A model generated the notes under the pieces. That model was not told the origin of the DNA and did not search any database. It was given only the letters and a program-made list of their open reading frames with translations. This document shows positions 35,601 through 46,031 of a stretch of 64,000 bases of DNA, in pieces. Source of the DNA: Nipponacmea schrenckii (lineage: Eukaryota; Mollusca; Gastropoda; Lottiidae); assembly GCA_030562195.1 (NCBI GenBank), contig CM060200.1, positions 29,613,023 through 29,677,022 on the forward strand. Direction: 5' to 3'. The translations under genes were made by a program, and so were the position numbers. Positions within the stretch are counted from its first letter, which is position 1. Each line of letters starts with the position of its first letter.

Positions 35601-38421
35601 GACCATTACTGGATTTCTGCAAATTTTGACTGAGAGTTGAATCTGACTCAGACTCTGAATGCTGTAAAGGTGCTGGTGTTGTTTTGACAGTATCTAAAGG
35701 CTTTTCTGCTGGACACTGCAAATAATGCTTAACAACCTGATTAGGCTTGGGGCAAAAAGGATGATGATGGCAATAATTTATTTCACCTTGAGCCCCAAAT
35801 GAATGATGAATATATGGATGGCAGTTGTTACATGCTGGTTGATCAGCAGAGCAATGGATTCTTGAGCAACAATTTGGTATGTTTTGGGGACTTAAATGTG
35901 GTAAATGACAACCAACATTATATGATGTATTGAACGTCGGGGGTCTATTAGAATGAGTATGTTGATGATGATAGTGTTCAAAAACTGCACTGGATGGATG
36001 ATCATGGTTTTGAGATCTCAATGTGTCATCAGTTTCATCCAATTTTCTGTTGTTTGTTTTATTATACATATCAGCATGTTCAGACACCCATTGTAATGTA
36101 TTGTTTTGTTTGAAATTCTTCTGAAAATCAGGTAAAGGAGATGTACCTCGTCTCATAGTTCCTTCATCCCTTTGAATATCATGCACTGATGAACTGGTGA
36201 TTAGATATTTGCCTTTGTTGGATTGGTCTAGTGTTTTAAATGGCTCATTCAGAAACTTGTTTGGATTTCCATTTTCTCTCACATAAGATGAAGTGGGATG
36301 AAAATTGTTGGGAACTGATGTATTATCATATAAAAAAGAAGTATCTTCTTCTGAAGGATTATTTCCCTTACTTGAAACAGGAGAGAAACAGTTTTTTGGC
36401 CTAATCATCTGTTTATAATCCATATAAGGATGATCAGGGGAGGTAACATCAATAGAAATTGGTTGACCATATCTTGTATAATGATGTATTTGGTGATTTA
36501 GTTTGTTGATATACAGATGATTATAATTTCTGGGAGTGATACATTCATCAAATAACTGTGAAGCTTCATCACTGTCATAACTAGAATCAAATTTACAATC
36601 ATCTGTTTTTATTTGGTTATTATCTTCACCTATACACAGTCCTGTAATACAAATAAGAAATATTTTGATTCTTTAGGGAGTTACAGATGTCAGCTTTTTC
36701 TATATTAATATTTTGTGTGCTTGATAAAAATGACTGAATGTGAATTGAAAGGTTGCTAAAATTAAAGAAAGGAGTAGTATATCCATAATAATTTTCTAAT
36801 TTCATTTTAAAGATTAGATTATTGTGATAATGATGGAATCCTGTGCTTCGTGTACATTGTACATGCTATAAATAACTTTCTCAAGTCTTTTCCTCTTTTT
36901 GAAGCCCTAAACAGTTTGCTATATGTAATTGAAATGTATTCAAATAAAGTTAAGCTTAACAATCTGCATTATCAAGAGTAAATTTACCAGAAACTGTGAA
37001 TGTTGTGAATTGAATACATACTAAAACAGTGTAAATGTGTAAATTTGTTTTACTGTTATGATTATAACATCCTTTTCACGAGGATTAACTATTAAAAAAA
37101 AAACTATTTACTTGTATATTTTTCACTAATGTCTTGATCGTCAGACAATAATAGCAATGAATAATATTTCAGATAAACATATACATCTTCATGACCATAT
37201 ACTTTAGCTACATCCACTGGTTGATAGCCATCCTAGAATAAAATTTTAAATTCTTCTTTTACAGAAGAGGTCTACAGTGAATCAAATCTTAACAAAGAGT
37301 TAGTTGACATGACTATTGTTATTTCAACTCTTAAATGAAATAAATGGACCTTTTATGTTTACATTTTGTAGGCTACCCAACAATGAACTAAAGAAGAGCA
37401 CTCAGAAGGATGACCTGTAAGTCAAGAAAAAAAAATACAAGAATGCCTACCTCATCTTTAATCAGAGGATCAGCACCACATTGCAGCAATAGTTTAACAC
37501 ATTCATCATCACCCCAAGTTGCAGCCACATGTAGAGGTGTAGATCCTTCTATAGATCTAAAAATAGATGATTTAGATTAAACACTAGATAGGCCTATCAC
37601 CTCAAACAATGTGATACACAACACGCTATGTGAATCCAATAACTGTAAGTTTATACTGTACCGGTATGTAAAATAAACTGAATAGAGATCAGTTCAAGAA
37701 GACCAACTGACAAAGTAAAAAGGTTTTTGATGGTATTATTTCAACAATATTAATTATGGGTACCCAGCACTTATTCAAAGACATTTCATTTTATTTGATT
37801 GCAAAATATTTTGGGGCTTTTGTCTTTTATCTCTAAGCACCAATTAACTTATTGCAGTCTTTTTTCAGTTTGTTACCTGCAATATATTGCCAAATTAGTT
37901 AGAAAAGAGTGCCATCAACAACTTACTTGACATTAGGGTTCCCACCATGTTCAATAAATAAAGATAAAGCCTTTTTACCCAAACCAGCAGCTAAATGTAG
38001 AGGAGCAACACCTTCTGATGGAAACACAAAGTTTGGGTCAGCTCCTTGAACTAAAAACACTTCAGCATTTCTGGAATAGTAATTAAAGTACCTTAGTCAG
38101 CTATGGCTATATGACATTCTAAGACTAAAATTTAAAATTATGAATTCTGATTCTGCTATTCCAATTCTCAAAAAAAACGTTGTTTTTTTTTGCTGGCCAC
38201 TTTAGTGGTCACCCTTGCTCACCCTACGTCAGATCAATGCCACTCGACAGCAGGCCAGTGACCCACTCCAGTGAGGAGAATGATTAAATAATTGTGTAGG
38301 TTAGCCTACATGACAACCGTCATACATAATCATAATTTCAGTGACAAGAGATAACATGGGTGAAAACTCACTCCAGGTTATCATTTTTCAAAGATTCTAA
38401 TAAATTTTGGGTTAAACTCAT
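32630..38421 (-). CDS. ANKLE1: ANKLE1: ankyrin-LEM-GIY-YIG structure-specific endonuclease (1160 aa, 9 exons)
   Basis: Exons on minus, 5' to 3': 38372-38421, 37927-38070, 37451-37556, 37112-37232, 34206-36641, 33833-34033, 33318-33439, 32983-33112, 32630-32802; total 3483 nt, in frame. ANKLE1 cleaves branched DNA and chromatin bridges. Order of domains: ankyrin repeats at ~15-125 (GVAPLHLAAGLGKKALSLFI; STPLHVAATWGDDECVKLLL; DGYQPVDVAKVYGHEDVYVY); a very long disordered region encoded by one 2.4-kb exon; LEM domain at ~900-940 (MSNEEIKQKLLSYGEDPGPV); the conserved RKWREGALKSSFNYLLLDPR block at ~985; and GIY-YIG at ~1025-1145 (AAIFYIGKGKRSRPYTHLYE; VVSLHIFQNVIPVEAYTREA with the catalytic Glu region; GLDKLTNKKKGDFYG), ending IFLAEGERQICPPDI. 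Human ANKLE1 is 615 aa; the extra ~540 residues are in the linker, which holds a Cys/His-rich stretch. The nuclease residues are intact. Confidence 0.96.
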
Positions 38422-39105
38422 AGCGAAATACTGTATTATTATACTATCACTAGTATCTCATCTGTTTTTTGTTGTTTTTTTTTTGTTGTTTTTTTTTTTT
38501 TTTTTGATTATCCCGCCATTGTTGTATTTCTCCTTGCTTACATCAATGACAAATTATAATTGGATGTCTTGTTTATTCTTATATTCATCTTATCTCAATT
38601 TAAATGTTTTGGGGTATTTTGATATTGTTATGAAATAGTTCTCAACAAGCATGAATGTTTTATAAAGTAAAGAAAATCATTTTCATGATGCTTGTCAATG
38701 ATTTAAGCGACTATACAAAAGAGGGAGCAGCCTGCATTGTAAGTTTTGCTCACGGAAGTCACAGAGCCTAAACGAATGATGCATTCATTACTTGACGATA
38801 TTTATTTAGAAATCATATGCTGTATGTTTACTATTACTAAAGATAGGGTTATAGTTATTTATAGATATCTTTTTTAATACAATAATTAATCGTGATATAT
38901 TTATGATCCCATCCCCTCAAGAGCGCATAGTCGCAATCACTGCAATTATTACTTCCCTTTACTTATATCACTTTCCAGACCACAAGCAATTTACAAAATT
39001 ATTAAAAAGCTGAAAAATATTTTATCTCTTATTTTTCAGAATTGGAAGATGTCACTATTCGATTAAGAAGAAGTATCAATGCAAATGAAAATTTATTAGT
39101 TCAGG
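38422..39105. promoter_or_regulatory. Bidirectional region and 5' UTR between ANKLE1 and MFSD3
   Basis: The two genes are head to head; their ATGs are 684 bp apart. MFSD3's ATG exon starts at 39040 after TTTTTCAG, so a noncoding first exon lies in this interval; CATT|GTAAGT at 38738 is a possible donor. A poly-T stretch is at 38463-38506. Two tiny uORFs (39049-39066, 39079-39099) precede the MFSD3 start. Confidence 0.45.
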
Positions 39106-42100
39106 ATGTCATCTTATCTGTTTTTGCTAGCATTTCTGTATTTTATACAAGGACTGCCGTATGGTCTGCAGTCTAGATTTCTGCCAACTTATTTCAGATC
39201 CAATGGAATGTCTTTAACTAATCTAGGACTATTAAAACTACTCTTGGCACCATGGATGTTAAAAACTCTCTGGGCACCATTGGTAGATAAATATGGCAGC
39301 AAGAAGTCTTGGTTGGTGACCAGTATGGTTGGATTGGTTGTAACGTGTCTCCTAGGTGCTTTTTCTGAACCAGACAATATAATCCAACTGGCCAGCATTC
39401 TGTTACTTTTCAATTTATTGACTTCTACACAAGATATTGCGGTAGACGGGGCGGCAATTAATTTACTTACGACCGTGGAATTAGGTTATGGGAATATTGC
39501 TCAAGTTGTGGGATATAAATTTGGTGCTATATTTGGTGGCGGTTTATTGACGTGGTTAATGGAATATATCAGTTGGATATCATTATTTCAATCCTTAGCT
39601 ATGGTTTACTGTTTGGGGGTTTTCATCGTGCTCACATTTCTTCCAAAAACGAGCGAACGAGACAATTCTCACCATAATCACGATTTAGTTACAAAACAAA
39701 TGTCTTGGTGGAAAAGCCATATTTCAGATGTTTTCAATACTGAAGGAACTTACTGGATTCTAATGTATGTTCTTATTTATAAATTAGGTAAGAAATTCAA
39801 CCAAACGAAACAGGTAATGTGCATACACTATACACATTTTCCAAATAACCAGATGGTAGTTTTCAGTGTTCAGAGCTTGGGAAATGCTGTGATCACCTGT
39901 ATCAATTATAATGTTTTGGGATAACACAGACGCTATTGGAAATAGTGCGAACTTAAGGGTCTTGATACCCTTCTATTATTGTTTCGACAATCCTGCCTTG
40001 TCGATTATAACCACAAGAAAAATCTCCTTTTCAAATAACTTTGTAGTTCTGTTTTACAGGAGAACAAGGTGCTTTAAGTATGACACCATTGTTTTTGCTG
40101 GATAATGGTGTATCTACGGCCACTGTGGGATTTTGGATTGGTATTGTTGGTCAGATTTCTTCTATTGCCGGTTCCATCATTGGAGGCTATGGTTCATCAT
40201 ATTTCAGGTATATATGAAATAAAAGTTAATTTAAGGTTGAAACAATGACGGACATATCTGAATGCAAAATAACAATTACCATAAGTTATGGTTTTTGGCA
40301 AATACCATTTCGTCGACCCCATCTGTCGATTATTACAATTTCGAAGCCTATATTCCACGTTACTTTAAAACGATTTGGAAAATAAATGCGATTTACTGAC
40401 GAAAGTGTGAAATTAGTAGAACAAAATTGATCATTTATTGACATTTTGTATTGTAGATGCTCAATTATATCGTCATTGAAACTCACAAATTCAGTTCGAA
40501 TTATACTTCTGTTTACTCACTGTATCATCATTTGGTTTTGGTCATCTATAGAGGTTTGGTTTGGACATCGCATTAATTTTGGTAAGGTAACAATTCCAAT
40601 CTCTCATACATACACTGTAGACTAAATAGCAAAATTCTAAAAAAAGTCCCAATTAAAGCTGAAAGCAGTCATAATATGCTATTTCGAGCTGAAAGAGATA
40701 AATTTTGTCTTCTATTGAGAATTTTTAAGATCTTTAAATGGCATTTAGCAATTGTGGGTACAATATATAGACATAACCTTATGGAACAACAATCGCTGGT
40801 TAAAATTAATATATGCAACGTATATGAAGTTGAAGTCAACAATCAATAAGTATATTTAACTTCATGAAGCTATCAACGTCAGAAGTAACCAGCCAGATGA
40901 AGGTGATAGATTATCACATGCATAATATGATTTAAACTTATCAAATTATAATTATTAATGTGCATAAATTTTATAATCGTTATAACTGCACCTTTACTAC
41001 CCCCCCCCCCCCAACCCATTTCCTAAAACTAATGTGACCACCCCTTACATATGAGGTCGCCCCCTCATATAGACATATATAGAGCTGGTTACGGGACTGA
41101 AATTTCATGCTTTCTTCTTTAGTGAATTTTCGAAACGACAGCATCAAACAGCAGGAGCGTAGCGTGACCATTTTGACTGGGGGGGGGTGTAACGTCTAAG
41201 TTTTACCGACGAACACGTGTAACATCAAAGTTTTACCGACGAACACGTGTTCTTCCCGGGGCAAAAATAACTTACTCGCACTTTTAAGTATATACATTAT
41301 ACACGAACGAAGTCCATCGTTAAAGCAAATCCCAAACCTTAGAAAACCATATCAATCAGGGGTGTATCTAGAATATGCCTGAGATGGGGGACTGAAAGGT
41401 GATTTTTCCAAGGCAAGCCCTGCAGGCCAAAGGCCTTCGTATTCGGCCCTTGCAGTGGCGGGGGGTTCGGGGGTCCTTCCCCGGAAAATTTTACATACTT
41501 GGAAACCCGGAGAATACATCTGACGCGATTTTGGAAGTCTTTTCCACTGGTCCAAATTATCAATTTTCATCGGAAAACCATATGTTTTCTATGTCCTTTT
41601 TCGACCTATTCTGCGTTTTACCGACATGGGGGGGGGGAGGGGGGGTTTCGGCTGTTCTCCCCCTGAAAATTTTACAAACTAGGAAACCCGGAAAATACAT
41701 CTGACGCAATTTAGGAAGTCGTTTCCACCGGTCAAAATTATCAATTTTCGTCGGACAACCATATGTTTTATATAGCCTTTTTCGACCTATTCTGCGATTT
41801 ACCGACAAGTTCAGTAAAAATCACTTTTTATGTAGACGAACAGTTTTCCGATAACATCATAACTGACACAAGGTTTCCACACTTTCGGTCAGCCAATCGG
41901 TTTTACTGAAGGCTCTATTTCCCATCCATGACCGTCCATTATCGACCGATTCCGCGTTTTATCGACAAGTTTGGTAAAAATCACTTTAATGTAGACGAAC
42001 GGTTTACCGATAACATCTTAAGAGACACAAGGTTTTCACTCTTTCGGTTAACAAATCGGTTTTACCGACGGCTCCATCTATGACCTTCTTCTATCGGCCA

Positions 42101-42964
42101 TTTCCGCGTTTTACCGACAAATTCAAATAACGAACAGCTTACCAATAAAAAGGGTATCGGTTAACCAATCGGTTTTACCGAAGACTCCAGTCATAACCAA
42201 CTTATACCGACCGATTCCGGTAGTTTCAGTAAAAAAAAAAATACTTTTAATGTTGACAGTTTACTGATAAAATCATAACCAACACAAGGTTTTTACTTTT
42301 TAGGTTAATTGGTTTTACCGACGGTCCCACCTTGCCGTCTTTTATCGACCGATCATAACCAACTCAATGTTTTGACTTTTTAGGTTAATTAATCGGTTTA
42401 ATCGATCGATTCCGCGTTTTACCGACGGTTCCATCCATGACCCCCCTTTTTACCGACCGATTCCGCGTTTTACCGACGAGTTCAGTAAAACTGGGGGGGT
42501 GTGACACCCCCCACACCCCCGGTAGCTACGCCCCTGTCAAACAGCGAGACAGTATGCACTGTAAATTAACTCAGTATGCTGTGTACATCTGAAACAATCG
42601 AAACCGCACCATGGATTTCGACTGAATTATAATCATTGATCATTCTTTAATTTCAGTGATGGTTGTGATTATTGTGTTGTTCATGCTCATTATAAGTGGT
42701 TCCATTACAACATTAACATTCACTTTAATGATGGAATGTTCAAAAAGGGCACCATCCAACGTTCAGGCCACTCATTATACGACTCTAGCTACATGTGAAG
42801 TGATTGGTAAACTCTGTTTTTCTGTTGTTACAGGAGCTTTAACGGACTATCTTGGTTATAACTTTATTTATTTCGTATTTTTGATGTTAACTGTCTGTGT
42901 TATACCAATCTTATGGACGCATCGTTCTTATACAAATACTTCTCAAACTATCCATAATGACTGA
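39106..42964 (+). CDS. MFSD3: MFSD3-like major facilitator transporter (420 aa, 4 exons)
   Basis: Coding exons: 39106-39787, 40060-40207, 40457-40581, 42657-42964; 1263 nt, in frame. The protein matches MFSD3, a 12-helix MFS protein related to the acetyl-CoA transporter SLC33A1; its substrate is not settled. Recognisable blocks: FLYFIQGLPYGLQSRFLPTY (TM1), LLKLLLAPWMLKTLWAPLVD with the following Gly-Ser-Lys-Lys loop, LLTSTQDIAVDGAAINLL (the QD-hAxDxxA motif of this group), GNIAQVVGYKFGAIFGGGLL, then ITTLTFTLMMECSKRAP and ATHYTTLATCEVIGKLCFSV in the last exon. Human MFSD3 is 412 aa. The start is chosen because TAG precedes it in frame. Reading on past 39787 into the intron gives a longer but unrelated ORF tail, an artefact. 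Intron 3 (2.1 kb) carries a hAT-like element. Confidence 0.94.
41152..42536. mobile_element. hAT-like non-autonomous element (1385 bp) with internal repeats
   Basis: An 8-bp target duplication TCAAACAG flanks it (41144-41151, 42537-42544). The ends are CAGGAGCGTAGC on the left and GCTACGCCCCTG on the right (inverse: CAGGGGCGTAGC), then G-rich/C-rich subterminal runs. These features fit hAT. The interior repeats a 150-185-bp unit with 'gattccgcgttttaccgac', 'caatcggttttaccga' and 'acacaaggttt' signatures at about 41610, 41796, 41953, 42104, 42408 and 42460. There is no transposase. It is in the last intron of MFSD3. Confidence 0.88.
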
Positions 42965-45135
42965 CTAGCGTCGGGTATCCATTGATATTCTGAACATTGT
43001 AATGAAAAAATGAGGTTTTTACGCTTGGTGTGAGGATATGAATTATATATTATTTCACTATTTTTTGTAGAGCTATGAGATCTTTGATGAACAATAAAAT
43101 ATACAAAATTGTATACAATAATCTATCTATCATATTGATCTGTGTGATCTCTGGAAGTGATAAGAGGTGCACAGTTATTGTTAAATTTCGGTTGTTTAAA
43201 GTTACATTTAGTGCCGCTATGAAGCTCGTGGTGCATTTCAAAATCTAGTTCCAGACTCTCCTGATACATACAACCACTAAATCTCAGTCAAGTTGTTACA
43301 ACCTCAAGACATCAAGGTCGGAGAAAGAATGAATTTGGCGTGAAGTTTAACCCACACATGTTTGAGTTATTTTTAGAAACTGTGTGAACCGGAATAAAAT
43401 ATCAGGCTACTCAAGGAAGAATTCCGTCGTACTGGCTACTTGATATTAACAGCAGGAACCTCATAAACTTCAACCCTGCTATTTTTAAAAACTATTGTAT
43501 TTCAGAAACACAACATAAACACGTAGAACTGATTATTTGGAACATTATGTCTTGGACTAATTAATTAACTTTGTAACAATTATTAAGGTAAGAATCAGAG
43601 TTTCAATATATCATCGAATATTGTTCTAAATCAGTACTTTGTTGTAAAGTTCATGACCTAGCACTGTCGAAATTTAGAACATTCTCATATTTCATGAAAA
43701 ATATTGAAGTTAACGTTTTGTTTGATCTGATGTAAAAATCATTTGATATTTGCAGTCGTTGCCACAACATATTTAATAACGTTTGTACAATATTATAACT
43801 AAAAAAATGTATTAAATATTTTTAGATTAATAAGATTGTTTGCTTTATGAAATAATTGTGTAATCATTGTTTGATACGGGGTTTAACGTTTCATAGTTTT
43901 GTGTTTATGCATATAGGTAACATGTAGATAAAAAAACATGTAATAAGATATGTTTTACCTTGTTAAGTTATAAACGCGATATACTACTACACCGACTAAA
44001 TGAAGATTCCTTTTATCAGATATCAATTTTGTGAATTAGTCAGAACGAAATACATGTAGTATCATAGAGTTTAATGAAAATGATATTAGGGTTGGGTCGG
44101 TAGAAACGATTCAAGTATTTGGTATGGAATTTAATATACTTAATTGTACGATAGTATTATATCTGTGTTTACATGTATACTAATATTTGTTCAAGTACTT
44201 GTTACTGTAAAAACAGATGTTTTTTGGTACCATAAACTTCATTTTATAAACTAAATACAGACCAGTTACTTCTATAGGCAATAATTTACACCCAAAGATA
44301 TAGATAAACCATTTGATATTTGTCTGTAAATACGATGTGTTAGTTTGATAGCCAGACCGAAATCCAATTCTGAATTATGTACAGATATAATGACTTCATT
44401 TCATTTGGCTGCGATACATTATATTTCAGTGTTTGTATCCCCCTCCTCTACCAATATACAGTAGTCAATTGCGTTTTGAAACCCCAATATGTTCAATATA
44501 GCCTATTGTAGTTTTGTTGAGTGAAGAATGATGATGAAAATTTGTTTATAAACAGAGAAACTCAGTATTTATATAGAAAATGTTAATGTGAGGAATTTGG
44601 GTTAATTCACAATATGGTAAATGTCAGAGTTATTAAAGTAATATGTAGTTACTAATATATGACTATTACACAATATATACACTCTATAACTAGCAGGATA
44701 TCCGTTACCTTTCCTTCCAAAACAATAGTCTGGTACCGTAATTGGCTTAGACTAAAACACTATTCTACCAATTTATACACGATTCAAGACTTTGAAAAGC
44801 AGAAGTATAGGTTGGTAATTGAAGCAGATCCAGCTCAAAATGAGTGTAAGGTTCACCACTTCGTGAAAGAGACCAAACATCAGTCAATGCAGTCAAAATC
44901 CCCTTTTCTTAAATACATGTAATTATTTTTATGTATACCAAGTTTCACTACTGCCGAGTCAGCCACCTCGTAAATGACTGCTTGCAACAGATGAATTGGA
45001 TTAATGATCAGCCTGTGGATGATAGTCGATCTAGGTAATTAAAATCTATGACAACAGAGCACAGTTTTTAGTGTCAGTCAACAAAAGATATTGAATGAGT
45101 TATTTGTATCTTTACAATCTATCTTGATATTTCAG
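42965..45135. other. Intergenic / 5' region of the GPCR gene
   Basis: The MFSD3 3' UTR begins here; AATAAA-type signals lie close to the stop (for example ACAATAAAATATAC near 43090). The rest is AT-rich. An 87-codon plus ORF at 44659-44922 has no family resemblance and no splice support and is not called. Confidence 0.4.
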
Positions 45136-45161
45136 GACCAGATAATAAATACAGTATCAAG

Positions 45162-46031
45162 ATGTCCCTGGATGTTATATATTTAGTACTAACTATAGTG
45201 TTTACAGTCTTGATTATTCTGACCAATGTCATTTTGATTATTGTGGTATTGTCTTCCGATAAACTACGGTATTCCAGCAAACACTTGATGTTGGTCAGCT
45301 TGTCTATTGGTGACATTATTATGGGGTTATATATTGGCCCTGTTCTTATTGACGTGTCCATGTGGAGCCGCCCTATGATTTGTCACGCTCAGTTAGCATT
45401 GGAGGTCACATACAGCATCCTCGTGCCTTTTGTAACAACGATGTCAATCGCCATGTTGAATCTGGACTATATTGTTAATATTGGTTCTGAGTGTTATGGA
45501 ACTGGAAAAATTCAGTATTGTATGAAATCTGTTCTTCTGTTGTTACCATGGTTACTGGGAGTCGGAGTGATGGTTCCATTATTTTTATTAGCTATTGAAA
45601 GTTTACGGTCCACGTGCTCGTTTTTATTTGATATAAGTGAACTGCAACATTTATTTTTAATAGTGACATATTTTCCTGCTGCCTTCCTGGTAGTTGTGAC
45701 GTCACTTGCAGCTGTTTTCACCTACCGCTGTATGTGGAGATCAATTCGTCTGACTGATACCCGACCACTTTACATCGACATGCAGCCACCAACTGATGTG
45801 TGTTCTGCGAGTTTTCTAACAATTTTACTATATTCACCAATAGCCGTGATGTTAGCGTTTGGCAATGACATTATTAAATGCCCAAATCTCGAGGAAAATT
45901 GTGATGCATTTTGTTGGATTCAAGTCGTAGCACAAATACTATTCATTGCCAAGTCGTTCATTTTGCCATTTATTTGGATAAAATGTACTTATTTGAGAAA
46001 GGCTGCCAAAAAACTTGTTGAAAAAGCGTAA
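45162..46031 (+). CDS. Atypical rhodopsin-like seven-helix receptor (289 aa), orphan
   Basis: One coding exon, ATG at 45162; it follows an acceptor (GATATTTCAG, exon from 45136), so an upstream noncoding exon exists. Helices at about 5-30, 41-65, 76-106, 122-144, 162-187, 213-236 and 250-273. Class A marks that remain: LSIGD in TM2 (Asp 51), the Cys 74-Cys 152 disulfide pair, Trp 130 in TM4, and Pro in TM5 (172), TM6 (226) and TM7 (269). Marks that are lost: DRY is LDY (101-103), CWxP is replaced by LLYSP, and NPxxY is replaced by LPFIW. Short N and C termini. Such divergent intronless-coding receptors are common among molluscan lineage-specific, often chemosensory, expansions; ligand and coupling are unknown. 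It could be a degenerate receptor, but the ORF is intact. Confidence 0.85.
   Translation: MSLDVIYLVLTIVFTVLIILTNVILIIVVLSSDKLRYSSKHLMLVSLSIGDIIMGLYIGPVLIDVSMWSRPMICHAQLALEVTYSILVPFVTTMSIAMLNLDYIVNIGSECYGTGKIQYCMKSVLLLLPWLLGVGVMVPLFLLAIESLRSTCSFLFDISELQHLFLIVTYFPAAFLVVVTSLAAVFTYRCMWRSIRLTDTRPLYIDMQPPTDVCSASFLTILLYSPIAVMLAFGNDIIKCPNLEENCDAFCWIQVVAQILFIAKSFILPFIWIKCTYLRKAAKKLVEKA

Noticed and set aside
38360..38638. 92-codon plus ORF, very Phe/Leu-rich
   Set aside because: It overlaps ANKLE1 exon 1 antisense and is created by the poly-T run at 38463-38506.
39788..39924. Longer MFSD3 ORF running on past exon 1
   Set aside because: The extension (KKFNQTKQVMCIHY...) is intron read-through; GTAAG at 39788 joins to the conserved GEQGALS exon at 40060.
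44659..44922. 87-codon plus ORF upstream of the GPCR, as an upstream exon
   Set aside because: It ends in a stop with no donor and shows no protein family features.
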